A stretch of DNA of 64,000 bases from Kocuria varians (GCF_006539885.1 NZ_BJNW01000002.1:124001-188000); one strand, 5' to 3'; positions 26,275-35,711 are shown, numbered from the stretch's first letter. The notes: generated by a model from the sequence alone, not told the origin. A program made the numbers and translations.

Positions 26275-26772
26275 ATGACTTCCGACGCCCCCTTCACCCT
26301 GCGGCGCCCACTCCCGGCCGACGCCGCCGAGATCGCGGCGGTGCACACCCGGTCGTGGCGGGAGACGTATACCGGGCTCGTCCCGGAGCGGTTCTTCGAC
26401 GACGCCGCGCTGCGAGGACGGCAGAAGCTGTGGGCCCAACTTCTCGCGGACCCGGAAGGACGCGACCGAATCCAGGTGGCCGAGGTGGCCGGGGCGATCG
26501 TGGGCTTCGCGGAAGAAGGCCACCCCGTGGAACCGGACCCCACCCGCGAGCGGGAGCTGCGGGTGCTCTACCTTCTCCGTGAGTACCACGGCACGGGCGC
26601 AGGGCAGGCACTGCTCGACGCCGCGCTTCCCCCTGGTCCCGCCCAGGTGTGGGTGGCGGAGGCCAACCCGCGCGCCATCTGCTTCTACGAGCGCAACGGC
26701 TTCCGCGCTGACGGGACAGTTTTCGTCGACCCGGATGTGGGGGATCTGCGGTCGATCCGCATGGTGCGCTGA
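26275..26772 (+). CDS. GNAT-family N-acetyltransferase
   Basis: Cytosolic acetyl-CoA-dependent acetyltransferase of 165 residues. Fold landmarks: FTLRRPLPADAAEIAAVHTRSW (beta1-alpha1), IVGFAEEG (beta3), LRVLYLLREYHGTGAGQALLD (motif A, with the pyrophosphate loop as REYHGTGAGQ rather than the standard Q/RxxGxG/A) and EANPRAICFYERNGF (motif B). WRETYTGLVPE is common in actinobacterial members of unknown substrate. The ATG at 26275 has no clear ribosome site, so the start may be weak or the message leaderless; an ATG 9 bases upstream is out of frame. Single-gene unit between repeats 4 and 5. Confidence 0.85.
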   Translation: MTSDAPFTLRRPLPADAAEIAAVHTRSWRETYTGLVPERFFDDAALRGRQKLWAQLLADPEGRDRIQVAEVAGAIVGFAEEGHPVEPDPTRERELRVLYLLREYHGTGAGQALLDAALPPGPAQVWVAEANPRAICFYERNGFRADGTVFVDPDVGDLRSIRMVR

Positions 26773-26839
26773 AGCAGCCCGAGGCCCGGGAGACGCGCGC
26801 AGGCCGGGCGCCGCGGCGTCGTCGCCCCTTGGCCAAGAT

Positions 26840-26903
26840 GCTGCGGGGTGGAGCAAATGCAGCTCAGCGCGCCAAGAAGCAGCCCCTGCTCCGCTGTTGC
26901 AGG
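26840..26903 (+). repeat. Dispersed hairpin repeat, copy 5
   Basis: GCTGCGGGGTGGAGCAAATG start, CCTGCTCCGCTGTTGCAGG end, more diverged in the middle (GCGCCAAGAAGCAG). It occupies the 149-bp gap between converging acetyltransferase and LysR genes, after an exact GCGGCGTCGTC at 26813-26823. Confidence 0.65.
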
Positions 26904-26921
26904 CACGCGGAAGCGGCAGGG

Positions 26922-27833
26922 TCACCCGGCGAGCTCCCCCTCCATATCCCCCACCGAGGCACGAATGGCCTCCATGACGGCGCGCACAGCCGGGCGGCGC
27001 AGCAGGTCGGAGCGGGAGACCACCCAGTAGGAGACCGGGAAGGTGAAGCGTTCGGGGAACAGCCGCACCAGGTCGCCCCCTCGCTCGGCCACGTAGCACG
27101 GCAGCAGGCCCACACCTGCGTCGGCCCTCGTGAGCTCCACGTGCACCATGGACGAGGTGGCCCCCACGAGCTGGTTCATCCGGGGGACGTGCCGCAGCGG
27201 ATCCGTGAGCTCGGGGACGTCCTGCATGGACTCCACGAAGTACAGCAGCGGGTGGTCCTGCAGGTCGTCCGGCTCGCGCATGGCCGGGTGCGAGCGGAGG
27301 TAGGAGCGGGAGGCGTACATCCCGAGCGAGTAGTCGGCCAGGTGGAAGGCCTCGTTGCGGGAGACCTCCGGGCGGCCCACGACCACCTCGAAGTCGATGC
27401 CCACCAGGTTCGTCCGGGCACGCCGCGCGGCATTGATCATCTCCAGCCGGACGCCGGGATGGGTCCGGGAGAGCCTGCGCATCGCCTCCCCGAGGGCAAC
27501 GCCCCCGAAGGCTTCCGGGGCGAGAACCCTCACCACACCCCGCACGGCGCCGCCCACGCCCGTGGCACTCGGGGAGAGCGAGCCCGGCGCCACTTCGATG
27601 TCCTCCGCGGCGGCCAGATACTCCCGCCCCAGCTCGGTGGGTTCCCAGCCCCGGTCCGACCGCACCAGCAGACGGGCCCCCGAGTTCGCCTCGAGACTCG
27701 CCATGCGCCGGGAAACCGTGGTGTGGCTCAGCCCCTGAGCGGCGGCCGCACCCGAGTAGGACCCGTGACGCACCACCGCCAGGAGCAGCAGCAGATTCTC
27801 CACGTCCCGCACGGCGGACCCCTTCCACGTCAT
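26922..27833 (-). CDS. LysR-family transcriptional regulator
   Basis: Regulator of 303 residues. The winged helix-turn-helix (about 12-70) reads ENLLLLLAVVRHGSYSGAAA ... LSHTTVSRRMASLE, and the effector domain follows (VRGVVRVLAPEAFGG, VGIDFEVVVGR). The ATG at 27833 follows GAAGGG. It is divergent from the MHS transporter at 27981 with 147 bases between, the classic arrangement for a LysR activator and its target, so it probably responds to the substrate of the transporter/dehydrogenase pair. A GTGCA-N4-TGCAC palindrome lies between them. Confidence 0.87.
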   Translation of the reverse strand: MTWKGSAVRDVENLLLLLAVVRHGSYSGAAAAQGLSHTTVSRRMASLEANSGARLLVRSDRGWEPTELGREYLAAAEDIEVAPGSLSPSATGVGGAVRGVVRVLAPEAFGGVALGEAMRRLSRTHPGVRLEMINAARRARTNLVGIDFEVVVGRPEVSRNEAFHLADYSLGMYASRSYLRSHPAMREPDDLQDHPLLYFVESMQDVPELTDPLRHVPRMNQLVGATSSMVHVELTRADAGVGLLPCYVAERGGDLVRLFPERFTFPVSYWVVSRSDLLRRPAVRAVMEAIRASVGDMEGELAG

Positions 27834-27859
27834 CGAGCCCTTCGCCACGTGGCATTCCT

Positions 27860-27873
27860 GTGCATTTTTGCAC
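27860..27873. promoter_or_regulatory. Candidate LysR-type operator, GTGCATTTTTGCAC
   Basis: Perfect 5+5 palindrome with a TTTT spacer, 27 bases upstream of the regulator start and about 108 upstream of the transporter start. It is AT-rich for this genome. Binding is inferred from position only. Confidence 0.5.
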
Positions 27874-27980
27874 GGCCGGGGCATGGTTCTGGTCATTGAG
27901 GCAGGCGCCTTCCGCCCGTAGGTTGGTCCCACTGAGACGTGACCCCCGTCACAGCAGGCGAAGGACGAGGAGATCCCCCG

Positions 27981-29381
27981 ATGAGCACAGCCCACGCGGC
28001 CACCCCGCCGAGCGACCTCGACCCGAACGACAACGCAGAGACCCGCAGCGGGCTCAAGCGGGTGGTCGCGGCGTCGATGGCCGGGACGGTGGTGGAGTGG
28101 TACGAGTTCTTCCTCTTCGCCACGGCGTCCACCCTGGTGTTCGGACCGCTGTTCTTCGTGGACACCGGAAATCCCCTGGACGGGATCATCAAGGCGTTCC
28201 TGATCTATGCGGTGGGGTTCATCGCCCGCCCGCTCGGCGGCGTCGTGTTCGGCCACTTCGGGGACAAGTTAGGCCGCAAGCACCTGCTGCAGCTGGCCAT
28301 CGTCCTGGTGGGTGCCACCACGTTCCTCATGGGCTGCCTCCCCACCTTCCACCAGGTGGGCTACTGGGCGCCGGCCCTGCTTGTGGTGCTGCGCTTCGCG
28401 CAGGGCTTCGCCGTGGGCGGCGAGTGGGGCGGCGCGGTCCTCCTGGTGGCGGAGCACTCCCCCAACAAGGAGCGCGGCTTCTGGGCCAGCTGGCCCCAGG
28501 CCGCGGTTCCTCTCGGCAACCTGCTCGCCACGATCGTGCTGCTGATCCTCTCGCGCACCCTGAGCGATGACCAGTTCCTCGCGTGGGGCTGGCGCGTGGG
28601 CTTCTGGCTGTCCGTGGTGATCGTGGCGGTGGGCTACTACATCCGCACCCGCGTGACCGACGCCGCCATCTTCACGGAGACCCAGGAGGAGCTGATCGAG
28701 GAGAAGGGCGCCGCGTACGGCGTGGCCGAGGTCTTCCGCCGCTACCCCCGCGGCGTCTTCGGTGCCATGGGCATCCGGTTCGCGGAGAACATCCTCTACT
28801 ACATCGTGGTCACGTTCTCGATCACGTACCTGTCCACCCAGCTGAAGATGAACACCTCCAACATCCTCCTGCTGCTGCTCGTGGCGCACGCCGTGCACGT
28901 GGTCATCGTGCCCGTCATGGGCCGGTTCACGGACAGGATCGGACGCCGCCCGGTGTACGCCACGGGTGCGGTGCTCGCCATCGGCTGGGCGTTCATCGCG
29001 TTCCCCATGTTCAACACCCGCAACGAGTGGGTCATCCTGGCGGCCGTGGTCCTGGGGCTCGTGATCCACGCGTTCATGTACGCCGGCCAGCCCGCGATCA
29101 TGGCGGAGATGTTCCCCACCCGGATGCGCTACTCCGGCGTCTCGCTGGGGTACCAGGTCACCTCCATCGTGGCGGGCTCACTTGCTCCCATCATTGCGAC
29201 GACGCTGCTGCGCCGGTTCGACTCGTGGGTCCCCATCTCGATCTACATCACCGTTGCGTGCCTCATCACCCTGTTCGCGGTGGCCACCCTGCGTGAGACC
29301 AAGGGCATCTCGCTGCACGCGGTCGACGCCGAGGACCGACGCCGCCTGGACGCGGAGCGCGGCGCGCGCGCCACTTCCTGA
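27981..29381 (+). CDS. MFS transporter, metabolite:H+ symporter (MHS) family
   Basis: Proton-coupled importer of an organic acid, 466 residues, 12 helices. The N-terminal signature ASMAGTVVEWYEFFLFATAS (about 31-50), the loop-2/3 motif GHFGDKLGRKHLL and FAVGGEWGGAVLLVAEHSP are typical of MHS proteins such as shikimate, citrate or dicarboxylate carriers. The second half has GRFTDRIGRRPVYATG and the MFPTRMRYSGVSLGYQ motif. ATG follows GAGGAG. It is followed after 25 bases by a beta-hydroxyacid dehydrogenase gene, so the likely cargo is a hydroxy- or branched-chain acid. Regulated by the divergent LysR protein. Confidence 0.88.
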   Translation: MSTAHAATPPSDLDPNDNAETRSGLKRVVAASMAGTVVEWYEFFLFATASTLVFGPLFFVDTGNPLDGIIKAFLIYAVGFIARPLGGVVFGHFGDKLGRKHLLQLAIVLVGATTFLMGCLPTFHQVGYWAPALLVVLRFAQGFAVGGEWGGAVLLVAEHSPNKERGFWASWPQAAVPLGNLLATIVLLILSRTLSDDQFLAWGWRVGFWLSVVIVAVGYYIRTRVTDAAIFTETQEELIEEKGAAYGVAEVFRRYPRGVFGAMGIRFAENILYYIVVTFSITYLSTQLKMNTSNILLLLLVAHAVHVVIVPVMGRFTDRIGRRPVYATGAVLAIGWAFIAFPMFNTRNEWVILAAVVLGLVIHAFMYAGQPAIMAEMFPTRMRYSGVSLGYQVTSIVAGSLAPIIATTLLRRFDSWVPISIYITVACLITLFAVATLRETKGISLHAVDAEDRRRLDAERGARATS

Positions 29382-29406
29382 CCAGCCCCACGAAAGGACA
29401 ACCGTC

Positions 29407-30327
29407 ATGACCACCATCACCTGGATCGGCCTGGGCCACATGGGCGCACCGATGTCCGCCAACCTCGTCTCCGCAGGCCACGAGGTCCGCGGCTTCGACC
29501 TCAGTGAGGCCGCAATGGCCACCGCCCGGGAGGGCGGCGTGCAGACCTTCGACACCGTGCACGAGGCTCTGGAGGGAGCCGAAGTGGTGATCACCATGCT
29601 CCCCAAGGGCGAGCACTCCCGCGCGGTCTACCCCGGGAAGGACGGAGTCCTGGCCCTGGCCCCGAAGGACGCGCTGCTGATCGACAGTTCGACCATCGAC
29701 GTGGCCACCGCCGAGGATCTGCACCGCGCCGCGCACGATGCAGATTTTGCCTTCGTGGACGCCCCGGTCTCCGGTGGCATCAGCGGCGCGGCGGCCGGAA
29801 CCCTCACGTTCATGATCGGAGGGGAGGAGGAACCGGCCCGGCGTGCCGCGGAGGTCGCCGCTCCCATGGCCGGTCGTGTGGTGCACACCGGCGCCGCCGG
29901 AACCGGTCAGGCCGCGAAGATCGTGAACAACATGATGCTGTTCATCTGCCTGGAGGCCTGCTCAGAGGGATCCGTGCTCGCGGACCGGCTGGGACTGGAC
30001 CCGAAGGTGTTCTGGGAGATCGCCTCGGTCTCCTCGAGCAACTCCTGGGCCCTGCAGACCTGGTACCCGGTGCCGGGCATGACGGAGTCCGCCGCGGCGA
30101 ACAACAACTTCGACGCCACGTTCTCGGCCGCGTTGGCCACCAAGGACATCGGCCTGGCGCTCGCCGCCGGAGAGCAGACGGGCGTGAACCTACCCGCGGC
30201 GGAGCTCGTGGCCCAGCGGTTCCAGCAGCTCGTGGCCGACGGGCTCGCGGACAAGGACTGCAGCCTCATCGCCAAGTACGCCGCCCCGGATGGCACGATC
30301 CCCGGGTGGGACCCCGAGAAGGACTGA
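29407..30327 (+). CDS. 3-hydroxyisobutyrate dehydrogenase-family NAD(P)-dependent oxidoreductase
   Basis: Cytosolic beta-hydroxyacid dehydrogenase, 306 residues. The Rossmann loop WIGLGHMGAPMSANLVSAGH is at residue 6-25, the substrate loop DAPVSGGISGAAAGTLTFM near 118-136, and the catalytic lysine in GAAGTGQAAKIVNNMM near 175. It is close to valine-pathway MmsB, but tartronate-semialdehyde reductase or related enzymes share these motifs. ATG with GAAAGGA, 25 bases after the transporter gene: a two-gene operon for uptake and oxidation of a hydroxyacid. No methylmalonate-semialdehyde dehydrogenase is adjacent, which weakens the valine assignment. Confidence 0.85.
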   Translation: MTTITWIGLGHMGAPMSANLVSAGHEVRGFDLSEAAMATAREGGVQTFDTVHEALEGAEVVITMLPKGEHSRAVYPGKDGVLALAPKDALLIDSSTIDVATAEDLHRAAHDADFAFVDAPVSGGISGAAAGTLTFMIGGEEEPARRAAEVAAPMAGRVVHTGAAGTGQAAKIVNNMMLFICLEACSEGSVLADRLGLDPKVFWEIASVSSSNSWALQTWYPVPGMTESAAANNNFDATFSAALATKDIGLALAAGEQTGVNLPAAELVAQRFQQLVADGLADKDCSLIAKYAAPDGTIPGWDPEKD

Positions 30328-30353
30328 CTCCCACAGACCCCACCGGACATGAC

Positions 30354-30393
30354 GAACGGGCCCGCGCAACCATCGTGTCGCGCGGGCCCGTTC
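30354..30393. terminator. Bidirectional terminator hairpin
   Basis: Perfect 14-bp stem GAACGGGCCCGCGC (30354-30367) with 30380-30393, 12-base loop, between converging genes ending at 30327 and 30406. A GCGGCGTCGTC motif abuts it at 30397-30407 and includes the stop of the minus-strand gene. Confidence 0.75.
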
Positions 30394-30405
30394 GCCGCGG
30401 CGTCG

Positions 30406-31800
30406 TCAGGCCCCCGCGCCCACGATCAGCATGGTCGCACCGAAGACCACCCCGGACACCAGGAGCACCACGGTGGTGTAGCCCAGGATGTCCCGGATTC
30501 GCAGACCCGCGATGGCCAGCAGCGGCAGGGCCCAGAACGGCTGGATCATGTTGGTCCACTGGTCCCCGTAGGAAACCGCCATGATGATCACGGCGGGGTC
30601 CACGCCGAGGCGTGCCGCGGCGTCGAGGAGGATGGGCGCCTGGATGGCCACCTGTCCACCGCCGGAGGGCACGAAGAAGTTGACCAGTCCGGCCGAGAGG
30701 AAGGACAGGAAGCCCAGAGTCTGGGGCGAGGCCACCGCCACGATCGAGTCCGAGAGCACCTTGATGAGCCCCGTGGCGGTCATGATCCCCATGATCCCGG
30801 CGTACAGGGGGAACTGCAGCAGGATGTCCCCCACGTTGGAAGCCGCGTTCTTCACGAGGGCCATGACCTCGAAGGCGTTGCGGGAGAGCAGGAAGATCAG
30901 CCCGAGGAACATCCAGTTCACGATGTTCAGGGTCACCGTCCCGCCCTTGGCGAAGTGGATCACCAGGTACGCCACGAGCGCGAGCCCCACCAGCAGGGTG
31001 GGGATACGCGAGGCGTCCAACCGGTCCGCCGGCGCCTCCACGACCGGTGCGGCAACCCGCTGCTCGGACTGCGCGAAAGCCTCCGCCGTGACGCGGTGGG
31101 TCGGCGAAACCGCCCGGGGTGCGATCAGCCACAGCGCGAGCGCCACGAGAACCACGGTGGCCACCGTCGCGGTCATGTTCCACCAGGAGAACGTGGTCTC
31201 GGAGACCGGGATGATGTGCCCCACCTGCTTCTCGATGAAGGAACCGGGCGTGGCGGCGGTCAGCGGCCCGGAGCCGGAGTAGCCCATGTGCCACACCACG
31301 AAGCCGGAGAAGCCGGAGGCGACCAGCATCGGGAAGCTCACCGGGGTGCCGCGGCGCGCGAACTCGGCCGCCACCTCACGGGCCAGCAGCCCACCGACCA
31401 CGAGACCGAAACCCCACGTGATCAGCGAGGCCACCGCGGCAACCACGAAGACGAACACATAGGCCGCGAGCGGTGACCGCGGGATGGCGGCCAGCCGGGC
31501 GAGCAGCGCCCGCACCGGGCGGGTGCTGGCCAGGGCGTGGCCCAGCAGCAGCACGAGCGCCATCTGGGTCATGAACTCCAGGAGCCCCGAGAGCCCCTTG
31601 CCCCACCCCTCGACAACGGTCACGGGCCCGGAGTCCGTGAGCACCAGCGCCATGACACCGACCACCAGTGTGAGGACGATGGCGAAGATCAGCGCAGAGG
31701 GGATGAACCGCTCCACCACGTAGTTCACGGGCCTCATCGCCCGGGCCAGGACGGGCTCGGACGACGCTGCGGGACTGGTAACCCGACGGGGAGCACTCAT
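30406..31800 (-). CDS. atoE: Short-chain fatty acid transporter, AtoE family
   Basis: Cytoplasmic-membrane carrier for acetoacetate, butyrate or other short-chain acids; 464 residues and about 12 helices. Family blocks: RFIPSALIFAIVLTLVV at the N-terminus, WGFGLVVGGLLAREVA near 125, GFSGFVVWHMGYSGSGPL near 155, and NFFVPSGGGQVAIQAPIL near 370. ATG at 31800 follows AGAGGATCC; the upstream in-frame extension is spurious. It heads the same way as the thiolase and CoA-transferase genes 300 bases upstream and completes a ketone-body uptake and use cluster, although two hairpin repeats lie between. Confidence 0.85.
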   Translation of the reverse strand: MSAPRRVTSPAASSEPVLARAMRPVNYVVERFIPSALIFAIVLTLVVGVMALVLTDSGPVTVVEGWGKGLSGLLEFMTQMALVLLLGHALASTRPVRALLARLAAIPRSPLAAYVFVFVVAAVASLITWGFGLVVGGLLAREVAAEFARRGTPVSFPMLVASGFSGFVVWHMGYSGSGPLTAATPGSFIEKQVGHIIPVSETTFSWWNMTATVATVVLVALALWLIAPRAVSPTHRVTAEAFAQSEQRVAAPVVEAPADRLDASRIPTLLVGLALVAYLVIHFAKGGTVTLNIVNWMFLGLIFLLSRNAFEVMALVKNAASNVGDILLQFPLYAGIMGIMTATGLIKVLSDSIVAVASPQTLGFLSFLSAGLVNFFVPSGGGQVAIQAPILLDAAARLGVDPAVIIMAVSYGDQWTNMIQPFWALPLLAIAGLRIRDILGYTTVVLLVSGVVFGATMLIVGAGA

Positions 31801-31894
31801 GACGGATCCTCTTCTTCGTTGACGAGGGATGACGGGTGAAAGGCGACGGACCCGGCAGCGGCGCGAGCGCGGCGTCGTCGCCCCCGGCTGGCGC

Positions 31895-31958
31895 GCTGTG
31901 GGGTGGAGCAAAGGCAGGATGGAGGCCGAAAATCGGCCTTTGCTCCGTTAATGCAGAG
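31895..31958 (+). repeat. Dispersed hairpin repeat, copy 6 (best stem)
   Basis: GCTGTGGGGTGGAGCAAAGG ... GAGGCCGAAAATC ... CCTTTGCTCC then GTTAATGCAGAGG. The arms GGAGCAAAGGC and GCCTTTGCTCC are perfectly complementary over 11 bases, with compensating changes relative to copies 3 and 4, evidence that the stem matters. It lies in the 305-bp gap 31801-32105, with no gene; a GCGGCGTCGTC stands at 31869-31879. Confidence 0.8.
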
Positions 31959-31977
31959 GGGGTCGATCTCGACACGG

Positions 31978-32013
31978 TGTCGAAAAACGGTTCTTGCTCC
32001 GTTGGTGCAGCGG
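31978..32013 (+). repeat. Partial dispersed hairpin repeat, copy 7 (right half)
   Basis: TGTCGAAAAACGGTTCTTGC followed by TCCGTTGGTGCAGCGG repeats the right half of the element 20 bases after copy 6. The left arm is missing; ATCTCGACACGGTGTCGA just before it forms its own short palindrome. Confidence 0.65.
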
Positions 32014-32105
32014 AGCCGAGCGCGGGGAGGTGCCGATGGAGCTGGTGGCCCGCCCCGCAGCACGGGACGGGCCACCAGCCGGCCGTCAGCGAAAGAAGCG
32101 CGGCC

Positions 32106-33296
32106 TCAGCGGCTCAGCAGCAGCGCCTCGCCCTGACCGCCGCCACCGCACAGAGACACGGCGGCCTTGCCGGAGCCCCGGCGGGCCAGCTCCATCGCGG
32201 CGTGCAGCGCGAGCCGAGCACCGGAGGCCCCGATGGGGTGCCCCAGGGCGATCGCGCCGCCGTGGCTGTTGACCACGTCCATGTCCACCCCGAGGTCCTT
32301 CACGGACTGCACGGACACCGCCGCGAAGGCCTCGTTGATCTCGATGAAGTCCAGCTCGTCGGCCGTCCACCCCGACCGGGAGAGCGCGTGCTCGATCGCG
32401 CGCGAGGGCTGCGAGTGCAGGGACGTGTCCGGGCCGGCGACCTGCCCCGGCTTGCCCACCACGGCGAGCCAGTCCAGCCCGTGCTCCTGCGCATACCCGC
32501 GCGTGGTCAGCACCACGGCGGCGGCGCCGTCGGAGATGGGCGAGGAGTTGCCCGCGGTGATGGTGCCGTCCTTCGCGAACGCGGGGCGCAGCCCGCCGAG
32601 GCTCTCCGCGGTGGAGTCCGGGCGCACGCCCTGGTCCTCGGAGACGGTCACGGGGTCGCCCTTGCGCTGCGGGATCTCGATCGGTGCGATCTCGTCCGCG
32701 AACAGGCCGTCGCTCTGCGCCTTCCCGGCGAGCTGGTGGCTGCGCGCGGCCACCTCGTCCTGCTCCGCGCGCCCGATGGAGCGCTCCGTGTTGCCGGTCT
32801 CGGTCAGCTCGCCCATGGCCACACCCAGCGCGGAGTCCACCAGACCGTCGTGGGCCAGCGAGTCCGCGAGGGTCATGTTTCCGTAGGCCTTGCCCTTGCG
32901 TGCACTCAGGGCCAGGTGGGGTGCGTTGGTCATGGACTCCATGCCGCCGGCGACGACGACGTCCGCCTCCCCCGCGCGGATCATCCGCGCCGCCTCGGTC
33001 ACGGCCACGAGCCCGGAGAGGCACACCTTGTTGAGCGTCATGGCGGGCACGTTCATGGGCAGTCCGGCCGCCACGGCCGCCTGCTTGGCGGGGTTCTGAC
33101 CGTTGCCGGCCTGCACCACGTTGCCCATGTAGACGTGGTCCACGTCCTCGGGGGCCACGCCGGCACGCTCCAGCGCGTGGCGGATGGCGTGCGCCCCCAG
33201 GTCGACGGCGCTCAGGGACGCGAGCGCCCCCAGCAGCTTGCCCTGCGGGGTGCGCGCCCCGTTGACGATCACGATGTCACTGGCGTTCTCGGTCAC
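32106..33296 (-). CDS. Acetyl-CoA C-acetyltransferase (thiolase)
   Basis: Cytosolic thiolase of 396 residues; in this context it cleaves acetoacetyl-CoA to two acetyl-CoA. Catalytic residues are present: nucleophilic Cys in [11 protein letters not shown] near residue 88, the NEAFAAVS loop with [11 protein letters not shown] (His) near 350, and [12 protein letters not shown] (second Cys) near 383. GTG start at 33296 overlaps the scoB stop (GTGA), so it is coupled to the CoA-transferase genes. Order scoA-scoB-thiolase gives acetoacetate activation followed by thiolysis. The paralogue at 39890 belongs to the phenylacetate pathway. Confidence 0.9.
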   Translation of the reverse strand: MTENASDIVIVNGARTPQGKLLGALASLSAVDLGAHAIRHALERAGVAPEDVDHVYMGNVVQAGNGQNPAKQAAVAAGLPMNVPAMTLNKVCLSGLVAVTEAARMIRAGEADVVVAGGMESMTNAPHLALSARKGKAYGNMTLADSLAHDGLVDSALGVAMGELTETGNTERSIGRAEQDEVAARSHQLAGKAQSDGLFADEIAPIEIPQRKGDPVTVSEDQGVRPDSTAESLGGLRPAFAKDGTITAGNSSPISDGAAAVVLTTRGYAQEHGLDWLAVVGKPGQVAGPDTSLHSQPSRAIEHALSRSGWTADELDFIEINEAFAAVSVQSVKDLGVDMDVVNSHGGAIALGHPIGASGARLALHAAMELARRGSGKAAVSLCGGGGQGEALLLSR

Positions 33297-33970
33297 TGTT
33301 CCTCCTGAACGGGTACGGATTCGGGGGTCACGTCCACCAGGTCCACCCGGTAGGTCGCTTCGGTCTTCTGGGCCACTTCTGCTTCGCTCACGCCCGGGGC
33401 CAGGGTGCGCAGCACGAGCCCGGCGTCCTCGACGTCGAACACGCACAGGTCCGTGATGATCCGGTCCACCACGCCCACCCCGGTGAGGGGCAGCTCGCAC
33501 TCGTGCTTGAGCTTGGCGGAGCCGTCCTTGGCCACGTGCTCGGTGAGCACCACCACCCGGGGCGTGCCGGCCACGAGGTCCATGGCGCCGCCCATGCCCT
33601 TGACCATCTTGCCCGGAATCATCCAGTTGGCCAGGTCTCCCCTCTCGGAGACCTGCATGGCACCCAGGATCGCCATCTTCACGTGTCCGCCGCGGATCAT
33701 CCCGAAGGACGTGGCGGAGTCGAAGATCGCGGCCCCCGGCTGCAGGGTGATGGTCTGCTTGCCGGCGTTGATGAGGTCCGGGTCCTCGTCCCCCTCGTAC
33801 GGGAACGGGCCCATGCCCAGCACACCGTTCTCGGACTGCAGCACCACGCTCACCCCCGGCGGAAGGGTGTTGGCCACGAGCGTGGGGATGCCGATCCCCA
33901 GGTTCACGTAGTCCCCGTCCGCCAGTTCCGACGCCGCGATGGCCGCCATTTCGTCCCGCGTCCAGCTCAT
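33293..33970 (-). CDS. scoB: 3-oxoacid CoA-transferase subunit B
   Basis: Beta subunit of succinyl-CoA:3-oxoacid CoA-transferase, moving CoA from succinyl-CoA to acetoacetate. 225 residues; [17 protein letters not shown] near 24-40 and the active-site glutamate in [11 protein letters not shown] near 45-55 are visible, then [15 protein letters not shown] and [15 protein letters not shown] at 33970 overlaps the scoA stop by 4 bases and its own stop overlaps the thiolase start, so the three genes are tightly coupled. Acetate- or adipate-CoA transferases look alike; the downstream thiolase and bdh favour acetoacetate. Confidence 0.92.
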   Translation of the reverse strand: MSWTRDEMAAIAASELADGDYVNLGIGIPTLVANTLPPGVSVVLQSENGVLGMGPFPYEGDEDPDLINAGKQTITLQPGAAIFDSATSFGMIRGGHVKMAILGAMQVSERGDLANWMIPGKMVKGMGGAMDLVAGTPRVVVLTEHVAKDGSAKLKHECELPLTGVGVVDRIITDLCVFDVEDAGLVLRTLAPGVSEAEVAQKTEATYRVDLVDVTPESVPVQEEQ

Positions 33971-34701
33971 GCCGTCGCTCCTTCGTTCTCGGCCGCGCCC
34001 TCGGGCCGTGGCCGGACGGTGCGCTGCTCGATCTCCTTGGGCGCCCCGGAGTACTGCACCACGTGCTGCACGTACACCCCCGGGGTCACGATGTGGTCCG
34101 GGTCCAGATCACCGGGTGCCACGATCTCCTCGACCTCCGCGAAGGTGATCCTCCCTGAGGCCGCGCACACAGGGTTGAAGTTGCGCGAGGTGCGGCGGTA
34201 GACCAGGTTGCCGTCCGTGTCCCCGCACCACGCGTGCACCAGGGCGACGTCCGCCACGATCCCGCGCTCCTGCAGGTAGGTGCGGCCGTCGAACTCCGCA
34301 GTCGGTTTGCCCTCCGCCACGGGGGTGCCCACGCCGGTGGCGGTGTAGAACGCGGGAATCCCCGCACCGCCCGCGCGCAGCCGTTCGGCGAGAGTGCCCT
34401 GCGGGGTGAACTCCACCTCGAGCTCACCCTCGAGGTACTGCCGCGCGAACTCCTTGTTCTCCCCCACGTAGGAGGCGAGCACCCTGGAGACATGCCGGTT
34501 CTCAAGCAGCAGCCCCAGCCCCTTGCCGTCCACGCCCATGTTGTTGGACACCACGGTGAGGTCCTTCACGCCACTGTCCCGCACCGCCTCGATGAGGTCC
34601 CGGGGGATCCCCGAGAGCCCGAAGCCTCCCACCGCGAGCGTCATACCGTCCCGTAGCGTCTGCGCCAGCAGCTCCGCCACGCCCTCCCTGACCTTGGACA
34701 T
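33967..34701 (-). CDS. scoA: 3-oxoacid CoA-transferase subunit A
   Basis: Alpha subunit of the same transferase, 244 residues. [20 protein letters not shown] near 18-37 is the CoA-binding glycine motif; [35 protein letters not shown] and the [19 protein letters not shown] block follow. First gene of the scoA-scoB-thiolase operon. It is divergent from an IclR-type regulator gene at 34858, and the 156-base gap between them should hold the operator. The C-terminal 25 residues are a Glu/Arg-rich tail. Confidence 0.92.
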   Translation of the reverse strand: MSKVREGVAELLAQTLRDGMTLAVGGFGLSGIPRDLIEAVRDSGVKDLTVVSNNMGVDGKGLGLLLENRHVSRVLASYVGENKEFARQYLEGELEVEFTPQGTLAERLRAGGAGIPAFYTATGVGTPVAEGKPTAEFDGRTYLQERGIVADVALVHAWCGDTDGNLVYRRTSRNFNPVCAASGRITFAEVEEIVAPGDLDPDHIVTPGVYVQHVVQYSGAPKEIEQRTVRPRPEGAAENEGATA

Positions 34702-34857
34702 GCCACCCCTTCGCCTTGTGCACCTGTGTGATCTGCCTCTCAGGGTAGGAACGGTTCACATCCTGGTCAAAGGTCAGCCCGACATCTCGCGGAACACGCC
34801 ACATTCTGGAAAACTGACGACAGATTGACCACATGGTGGACACCACGGGAGGGCGCT

Positions 34858-35706
34858 GTGACAGGTTCCGAGGAACGGGCCCACCCGCGGCGAGCGCCGG
34901 AAAGCGAGCCGACGACGACGCCGGGTGCCCAGGTGGTGGGCCGCGTCGCCGCGGTTCTGCAGGCCGTGGCCACCACGGAGCACGGCGGCAGCACCGCGGG
35001 GATCGCCCGCCGCACCGGACTCACCCGCCCCACCGCGCACCGGCTGCTCTCCGCGCTCGTCCACGAGGGAATGCTCGACCGCACCCCCGCCGGCGAATGG
35101 GTGCTCGGCTTCGAGCTGACCATCCTGGGTGCGGTCGCCGCGCAGCGCTACCCCGCGCAGGACCTCGCCACCCCGCACCTGCACATGCTCGCGGAAGCCA
35201 CCGGGGAGTCCGCCTTCTTCTCCGCCCGCCGCGGGGACGAGGTGATCTGCCTGGAACGCGCAGAGGGCTCGTTCCCGGTGCGCTCCCACGTGCTGCACGA
35301 GGGGCTGCGGCTGCCCCTGGGCGTCGCCTCCGCGGGGCTGGCGATCCTCGGACACCTCCCCGAGGACCAGATCGAGGCCGCACTGGCCGCGACCCGCCAG
35401 CGCCGCGCCGAGCTCGGCACCCAGCACGACGACGCCCACGTCCGCCGCCTCGTGGGGCACGTCCGCGAGCACGGCTGGTCGCTGAACCCGGGCCGGATCG
35501 TGGAGGGCTCCTGGGGCATGGCGGCCGCGGTGTTCGACGCCTCGGGCCAGCCCCGCTACGCGCTCTCGCTCACGGGCATCGAGTCACGCTTCCGCCCGGC
35601 GCGGCAGCGGCAGCTCGGGGCCGCACTGCTGGACCAGGCGCACCGGCTGAGCACGGCGCTGCGGACGGGCCAGGCGACGTCGCCCGGCCCGTCGGTCGGC
35701 CGGTGA
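34858..35706 (+). CDS. IclR-family transcriptional regulator
   Basis: Regulator of 282 residues. N-terminal winged helix (about 28-85): VVGRVAAVLQAVATTEHGGS ... IARRTGLTRPTAHRLLSALV; C-terminal effector domain with FFSARRGDEVICLERAEG and RLPLGVASAGLAILGHLP. GTG at 34858 follows GGAGGG; the longer TTG reading at 34825 lacks a ribosome site. Divergent from scoA-scoB-thiolase, which it probably controls in response to a short-chain oxo- or hydroxyacid (inference). bdh converges on it, 5 bases past the stop. Confidence 0.87.
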   Translation: MTGSEERAHPRRAPESEPTTTPGAQVVGRVAAVLQAVATTEHGGSTAGIARRTGLTRPTAHRLLSALVHEGMLDRTPAGEWVLGFELTILGAVAAQRYPAQDLATPHLHMLAEATGESAFFSARRGDEVICLERAEGSFPVRSHVLHEGLRLPLGVASAGLAILGHLPEDQIEAALAATRQRRAELGTQHDDAHVRRLVGHVREHGWSLNPGRIVEGSWGMAAAVFDASGQPRYALSLTGIESRFRPARQRQLGAALLDQAHRLSTALRTGQATSPGPSVGR

Positions 35707-35711
35707 GCCCG

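Noticed and set aside
27981-29381. MHS transporter at 28 kb as part of the phenylacetate regulon
   Set aside because: No PaaR-type site lies upstream; it is divergent from a LysR gene and linked to a hydroxyacid dehydrogenase.
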